Origin: Acidobacteriaceae bacterium
GTDB lineage: Bacteria > Acidobacteriota > Terriglobia > Bryobacterales > Bryobacteraceae
DNA length: 34,497 bases
Assembly (NCBI GenBank): GCA_019240405.1
Contig: JAFAYL010000023.1
Span: 1-34,497 of the forward strand
Direction of reading: 5' to 3'
Each line of letters starts with the position of its first letter. Positions within the stretch are counted from its first letter, which is position 1. Both the position numbers and the translations under genes were made by a program. The notes beneath the pieces are model-generated. The model saw only the letters and a list, made by a program, of their open reading frames with translations, was not told the origin of the DNA and searched no databases. This document shows, piece after piece, positions 31,155-34,497 of this stretch.

Positions 31155-31916
31155 GTGCGGACGCGGATTTTGGGAGTTATCCCCGCCCGATTTGCCTCCT
31201 CCCGATTCCCCGGAAAAGCGTTAGCTACGTTAGCCGGAAGGCCGATGATCGAGCACGTGTACGAGCGTGCGAAGATGTCGCGCTATCTGGACGATGTTCT
31301 CGTCGCGACTGATGATGAGCGGATTGCCTCCGCCGTTCGGCAATTTGGCGGGCGCGTGCGCACGACGCGAGCTGACCATCCGTCGGGTACGGATCGCCTG
31401 GCGGAGGTGGCTGCATCGGACAGCGCCGCCCTTTACGTGAACATCCAGGGCGATGAGCCGCTGATTGATCCTGAGGCGATTGATGCGGCAATCCTCTCGG
31501 TGCACGGCGACGATTCGGTTCCGATGGGGACGCTCAAGAGGCGCATCGTCGATCCAACCGATATTGTGAATACGAATGTCGTGAAGGTGATTACGAACCT
31601 TCTGAATGACGCGATTTATTTTTCGCGGTGTCCGATTCCATATGACCGTGACGGAAACCGCGCCGCGCCGGGCTATGCGAAACACATTGGTGTCTACGTG
31701 TACCGGCGCGAATTTCTGCTGCGCTATCCCGATCTGACAATCGGACCGCTTGAACAGGTGGAGAGATTGGAGCAGTTGCGGGCGATCGAAAACGGCTATC
31801 GTATTCGTGTTGTCGAGACTGAATATGAGTCTCTTGGAGTGGACACGCCTGAGGATTTGGAACGAGTCAATCAGTTGTTCTCTGCTGTAGCGAATTCATT
31901 TGGACGCCGTTTGTGA
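31155..31916 (+). CDS. kdsB: 3-deoxy-manno-octulosonate cytidylyltransferase (CMP-Kdo synthetase)
   Basis: About 253 residues, the usual KdsB length. The nucleotide-binding start ILGVIPARFASSRFPGK, the ATDDERI and DHPSGTDRLAE motifs, NIQGDEPLI with metal-binding Asp, and YAKHIGVYVYRREFL plus LEQVERLEQLRAIENG are diagnostic. It activates Kdo with CTP for lipid A-core synthesis in the cytoplasm. GTG 31155 is preferred; GTG 31140 would add five residues. A TATACT at 31144-31149 could be a -10 box, in which case the mRNA would be nearly leaderless. pyrG starts 23 bases after its stop, and kdsA follows, which completes a Kdo/CTP cluster. Confidence 0.95.
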   Translation: MRTRILGVIPARFASSRFPGKALATLAGRPMIEHVYERAKMSRYLDDVLVATDDERIASAVRQFGGRVRTTRADHPSGTDRLAEVAASDSAALYVNIQGDEPLIDPEAIDAAILSVHGDDSVPMGTLKRRIVDPTDIVNTNVVKVITNLLNDAIYFSRCPIPYDRDGNRAAPGYAKHIGVYVYRREFLLRYPDLTIGPLEQVERLEQLRAIENGYRIRVVETEYESLGVDTPEDLERVNQLFSAVANSFGRRL

Positions 31917-31938
31917 GCACGGCTTTATCGAGGGGATC

Positions 31939-33591
31939 GTGACGAAGTACATCTTTGTAACCGGCGGTGTCGTTTCATCCTTGGGAAAAGGGATCGCGGC
32001 AGCTTCGATCGGGTGCCTACTTGAGAGTCGCGGCTTGCGCGTCACCCTGCAAAAGTTCGATCCGTATCTCAATGTCGACCCCGGGACCATGAGCCCGTTC
32101 CAGCATGGCGAGGTATTCGTCACTGACGACGGCGCGGAAACCGATCTGGACCTCGGGCATTACGAGCGGTTCACTCACGCGCATTTGACGCAAAGCAACA
32201 ACCTAACATCGGGGCGCATTTACGAAAACATCATCACTCGCGAGCGGCGAGGGGATTACCTGGGCAAGACCGTGCAGGTAATTCCGCACGTAACGAATGA
32301 GATCAAAGCCGCGTGCCGCAAAGTCGCGGCAGATGTGGATATTGCAATTGTTGAAATCGGGGGTACGGTGGGCGACATCGAGTCGCTTCCTTTTATCGAG
32401 GCCATCCGGCAGATGCGCCACGAGGAAGGCCGCGAGAACACGCTATTTATTCACCTCACGCTTGTGCCTTGGATTGCGGCGGCGCAAGAACTTAAAACGA
32501 AACCGACGCAGCATAGCGTGAAAGACCTGCGGTCGACTGGTATTCAACCGGATATTCTGCTTTGTCGGTCCGAGCGCCAGCTTCCGCGTGATGTAAAGGA
32601 AAAAATCGCGCTTTTTTGCGACGTCGATGTCAGCAGCGTTGTTACCGCTATTGACGTGAACTCGGTTTACGAGATCCCGATGGCTTTTGCGGAGCAAGGA
32701 GTGGATGAGAGCATCCTTCGCTTGCTGCATTTGGAAGCTGCTCCGCGCAATATGGGCCCATGGATCGAGATGGTTGACCGCATGAATCATCCTGTGCGGG
32801 AGGTCAGCATCGGCCTAGTGGGCAAGTATGTTGAATACGAGGATTCGTACAAGAGCCTGAAAGAGGCTTTGCTGCATGCCGGCGCTGCGCATGAAGCACG
32901 CGTGAGAATCGAATGGATCGAATCGGACCGCATGCACTGGCCGGAGTGCCGCGACGCCTTGCGGGGCTATGACGGCATTCTCGTGCCCGGAGGATTCGGC
33001 AAGCGCGGCACCGCAGGCATGTTGAATGCGATCCGGTTCGCGCGCGAACAGAAAGTGCCGTATTTTGGGATCTGCCTGGGCATGCAAATGCTGTGTGTAG
33101 AATTTGCGCGCAACGTCTGCGGATTGAAGGAGGCGGATTCAACGGAAATGAATCCCGGGACACCGCACCGCGTTATTTTCAAGTTGCGCGAATTGAAGGG
33201 TGTGGATGAGTTAGGCGGCACAATGCGGCTGGGCGCGTATCCGTGCCAGCTTACTGAAGGCAGCTTTGCAGGGCAGGCTTATGGCCGGACGGAGATCAGC
33301 GAGCGTCACCGCCACCGCTACGAGTTCAACCGCGAGTTCGAAGAGATACTGACGCAAGGAGGAATGCGCTTCACGGGGCAAACGCCGGACGCAGTGTATG
33401 TCGAAATCTGCGAAGTGACGGATCATCCGTGGTGCCTCGGCTGCCAATTTCATCCTGAATTCAAATCGAAGCCGCTCGAACCGCATCCATTATTTAGTGC
33501 TTTTTTGGGCGCGGCGCTTAAGTATCGCGAAGAGAAGTCCAATGTGAGGAGAGAAAGCTTCGCGATTCCCGAATATTCGCACGCGCGATGA
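31939..33591 (+). CDS. pyrG: CTP synthase
   Basis: A 550-residue bifunctional enzyme that makes CTP from UTP, ATP and glutamine. The synthase domain opens with KYIFVTGGVVSSLGKGIAAA (P-loop-like), followed by QKFDPYLNVDPGTMSPFQHG and EVFVTDDGAETDLDLGHYER. The C-terminal class I glutaminase has the nucleophile Cys in YFGICLGMQMLC, an oxyanion glycine pair VPGGFGKRG, and the His/Glu of GCQFHPEFKSKP. GTG 31939 is chosen because GAGGGG at 31930-31935 precedes it and MTKYIFVTGG is the family's standard beginning. Its stop overlaps the kdsA start (ATGA at 33588-33591). CTP made here feeds KdsB. Confidence 0.97.
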   Translation: MTKYIFVTGGVVSSLGKGIAAASIGCLLESRGLRVTLQKFDPYLNVDPGTMSPFQHGEVFVTDDGAETDLDLGHYERFTHAHLTQSNNLTSGRIYENIITRERRGDYLGKTVQVIPHVTNEIKAACRKVAADVDIAIVEIGGTVGDIESLPFIEAIRQMRHEEGRENTLFIHLTLVPWIAAAQELKTKPTQHSVKDLRSTGIQPDILLCRSERQLPRDVKEKIALFCDVDVSSVVTAIDVNSVYEIPMAFAEQGVDESILRLLHLEAAPRNMGPWIEMVDRMNHPVREVSIGLVGKYVEYEDSYKSLKEALLHAGAAHEARVRIEWIESDRMHWPECRDALRGYDGILVPGGFGKRGTAGMLNAIRFAREQKVPYFGICLGMQMLCVEFARNVCGLKEADSTEMNPGTPHRVIFKLRELKGVDELGGTMRLGAYPCQLTEGSFAGQAYGRTEISERHRHRYEFNREFEEILTQGGMRFTGQTPDAVYVEICEVTDHPWCLGCQFHPEFKSKPLEPHPLFSAFLGAALKYREEKSNVRRESFAIPEYSHAR

Positions 33592-34427
33592 CTTCGGTCA
33601 GGGTCGGCGAGCGCAATACAAAGGTTACCTTTTCAAATACTGCGCCGATTGCTCTGATTGCCGGCCCGTGTGTAATTGAGAGCGAACAGCACGTTCGCTG
33701 GTTGGCAGAGGTAATCTGGGCGGTTGCCGGGCCATACGTATTCAAGGCATCATTCGATAAAGCCAATCGCAGCAGTGTCCACTCATTCCGAGGCCCCGGT
33801 CTGAAAGAAGGCGTCCGAATTCTGAAAGAAGTGCGCGAATACGGGCTTCCCGTCCTGACCGATATTCACGAACCGGCTCAGGCCGCAGTCGCGGCTGAGG
33901 GCGCGGACATTTTGCAGATCCCGGCGTTTCTTTGCCGTCAAACCGATCTGTTGGTGGAAGCGGGCAAAACCGGGCGAGCAGTCAATATCAAGAAAGGGCA
34001 ATTTGTTTCCCCGGCCGATATCGCGAAAGCTGCGGAAAAGGTAGCTAGCACCGGAAATCAGCGCATTCTACTGACCGAGCGCGGCGCGAGCTTTGGATAT
34101 AACAACCTAGTCGTCGACATGCGGGGCTTGGAAATCATGAAGGGGACAGGCTATCCGGTAATCTTCGATGCGACGCACAGCGTGCAGTTGCCGGGCGCAG
34201 CGGGGGAGACCTCCGGCGGAGAGCCGCAATTTATTGCGCCACTGGCGCGCGCGGCGACGGCCGTCGGCATTGCGGGAGTGTTTGTTGAAATGCACGAGAA
34301 TCCAAGCCGGGCCTTTTCCGATGGGCGGAATGCGCTTCAGCTGGATCTGTTGCCGGCCTTGTTAGACAAGCTGCGTGCCATTGACGCACTGGTAAAAGGC
34401 GTGCCAGCGACCAATAAACCGAGCTGA
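33588..34427 (+). CDS. kdsA: Kdo-8-phosphate synthase, metal-dependent class
   Basis: A 279-residue TIM-barrel enzyme that condenses phosphoenolpyruvate and arabinose-5-phosphate into Kdo-8-phosphate. Signatures: LIAGPCVIESEQH, FKASFDKANRSS, HSFRGPGLKEGVRIL, LTDIHEPAQA, IQIPAFLCRQTDL (as LQIPAFLCRQT), NIKKGQFVSP, LTERGASFGYNNLVVDMRG, and FDATHSVQLPG. Cys28 in GPCVIES is the metal ligand of the metal-dependent class (as in Aquifex); E. coli-type metal-independent enzymes have Asn there. The start overlaps the pyrG stop by four bases, so translation is coupled. The product goes through a phosphatase to KdsB, two genes upstream. The last 70 bases of the window after it hold nothing I can support. 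Confidence 0.97.
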   Translation: MTSVRVGERNTKVTFSNTAPIALIAGPCVIESEQHVRWLAEVIWAVAGPYVFKASFDKANRSSVHSFRGPGLKEGVRILKEVREYGLPVLTDIHEPAQAAVAAEGADILQIPAFLCRQTDLLVEAGKTGRAVNIKKGQFVSPADIAKAAEKVASTGNQRILLTERGASFGYNNLVVDMRGLEIMKGTGYPVIFDATHSVQLPGAAGETSGGEPQFIAPLARAATAVGIAGVFVEMHENPSRAFSDGRNALQLDLLPALLDKLRAIDALVKGVPATNKPS

Positions 34428-34497
34428 CCTGAGACAACGCCATAGCTGTCCGGCACGTCATATCATGTAATGGAATGGTGTCCAAACAGTATGATTT

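Noticed and set aside
30755-31312. 185-codon ORF covering rpmB and the start of kdsB
   Set aside because: Its first part is a shadow of rpmB and its last part a shadow of kdsB; only the short coiled-coil middle deserves mention.

Overview
The window looks like chromosomal DNA from an Acidobacteriota-type soil bacterium. The pointers are an Oar-like TonB-dependent receptor with an N-terminal carboxypeptidase-regulatory domain, an M49-like peptidase with the HELSHG motif, a DUF6580 membrane protein, a small protein ending in the SFPASDPP tail, an ATP synthase subunit c with a signal-peptide-like N-terminus, and a kdsB-pyrG-kdsA cluster (so a Gram-negative envelope with Kdo). This is inference from gene content; there is no rRNA in the window to settle the taxonomy.

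Layout. 1-330: the broken receiver domain of a response regulator, running off the left edge on the minus strand. 446-2314: an APC-family permease. 2.47-3.06 kb: a VapBC-type toxin-antitoxin pair. 3.4-8.3 kb: an accessory island holding a two-gene unknown module (a winged-helix-like protein and a protein ending in a HicB-like ribbon-helix-helix domain), a decayed Fic gene with a three-site operator-like array, a MobC-like small protein with 10-bp-spaced repeats upstream, an excisionase-like HTH protein and a tyrosine recombinase broken by one base in a T run. 8.8-11.3 kb: an ankyrin-repeat protein, a small hypothetical protein and tRNA-Cys(GCA). 11.4-17.9 kb: TonB receptor, secreted M49-like metallopeptidase and lipase-maturation-factor-like membrane protein, the last two overlapping. 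18.1-21.2 kb: a small hypothetical gene, then minus-strand genes for a divergent RecA-like ATPase with a long N-terminal extension, a multi-spanning membrane protein and a small membrane protein. 21.5-24.8 kb: a secreted protein with a phage-tail-fibre-like domain, a di-haem cytochrome oxidoreductase, and a gene best read as a selenoprotein (in-frame TGA in a UxxC motif followed by a bSECIS-like hairpin). 24.8-26.6 kb: atpZ-atpI-atpB-atpE, a split F0 operon, followed by a DapA/HOGA-family aldolase. 27.5-30.0 kb, minus strand: DUF6580 protein, small tail-motif protein and an algal-type vanadium haloperoxidase. 30.1-34.4 kb: yqeY, rpmB, kdsB, pyrG, kdsA.

How the genes fit together. kdsA and kdsB make and activate Kdo with CTP supplied by PyrG, a classic co-located trio. 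AtpZ/I/B/E build the membrane rotor and stator part of the ATP synthase; the remaining F1/F0 genes must lie elsewhere. The TonB receptor, secreted metallopeptidase and membrane protein may form a nutrient-acquisition locus. The most interesting item is the apparent thioredoxin-fold selenoprotein at 24239-24814, which a standard gene caller splits into two false ORFs. Next in interest are the two-gene unknown module at 3.4-5.1 kb, the RecA-like fusion, and a c-subunit with most of the Na+-binding residues. Several apparent frameshifts fall in homopolymers, so some 'pseudogenes' could be sequencing errors.
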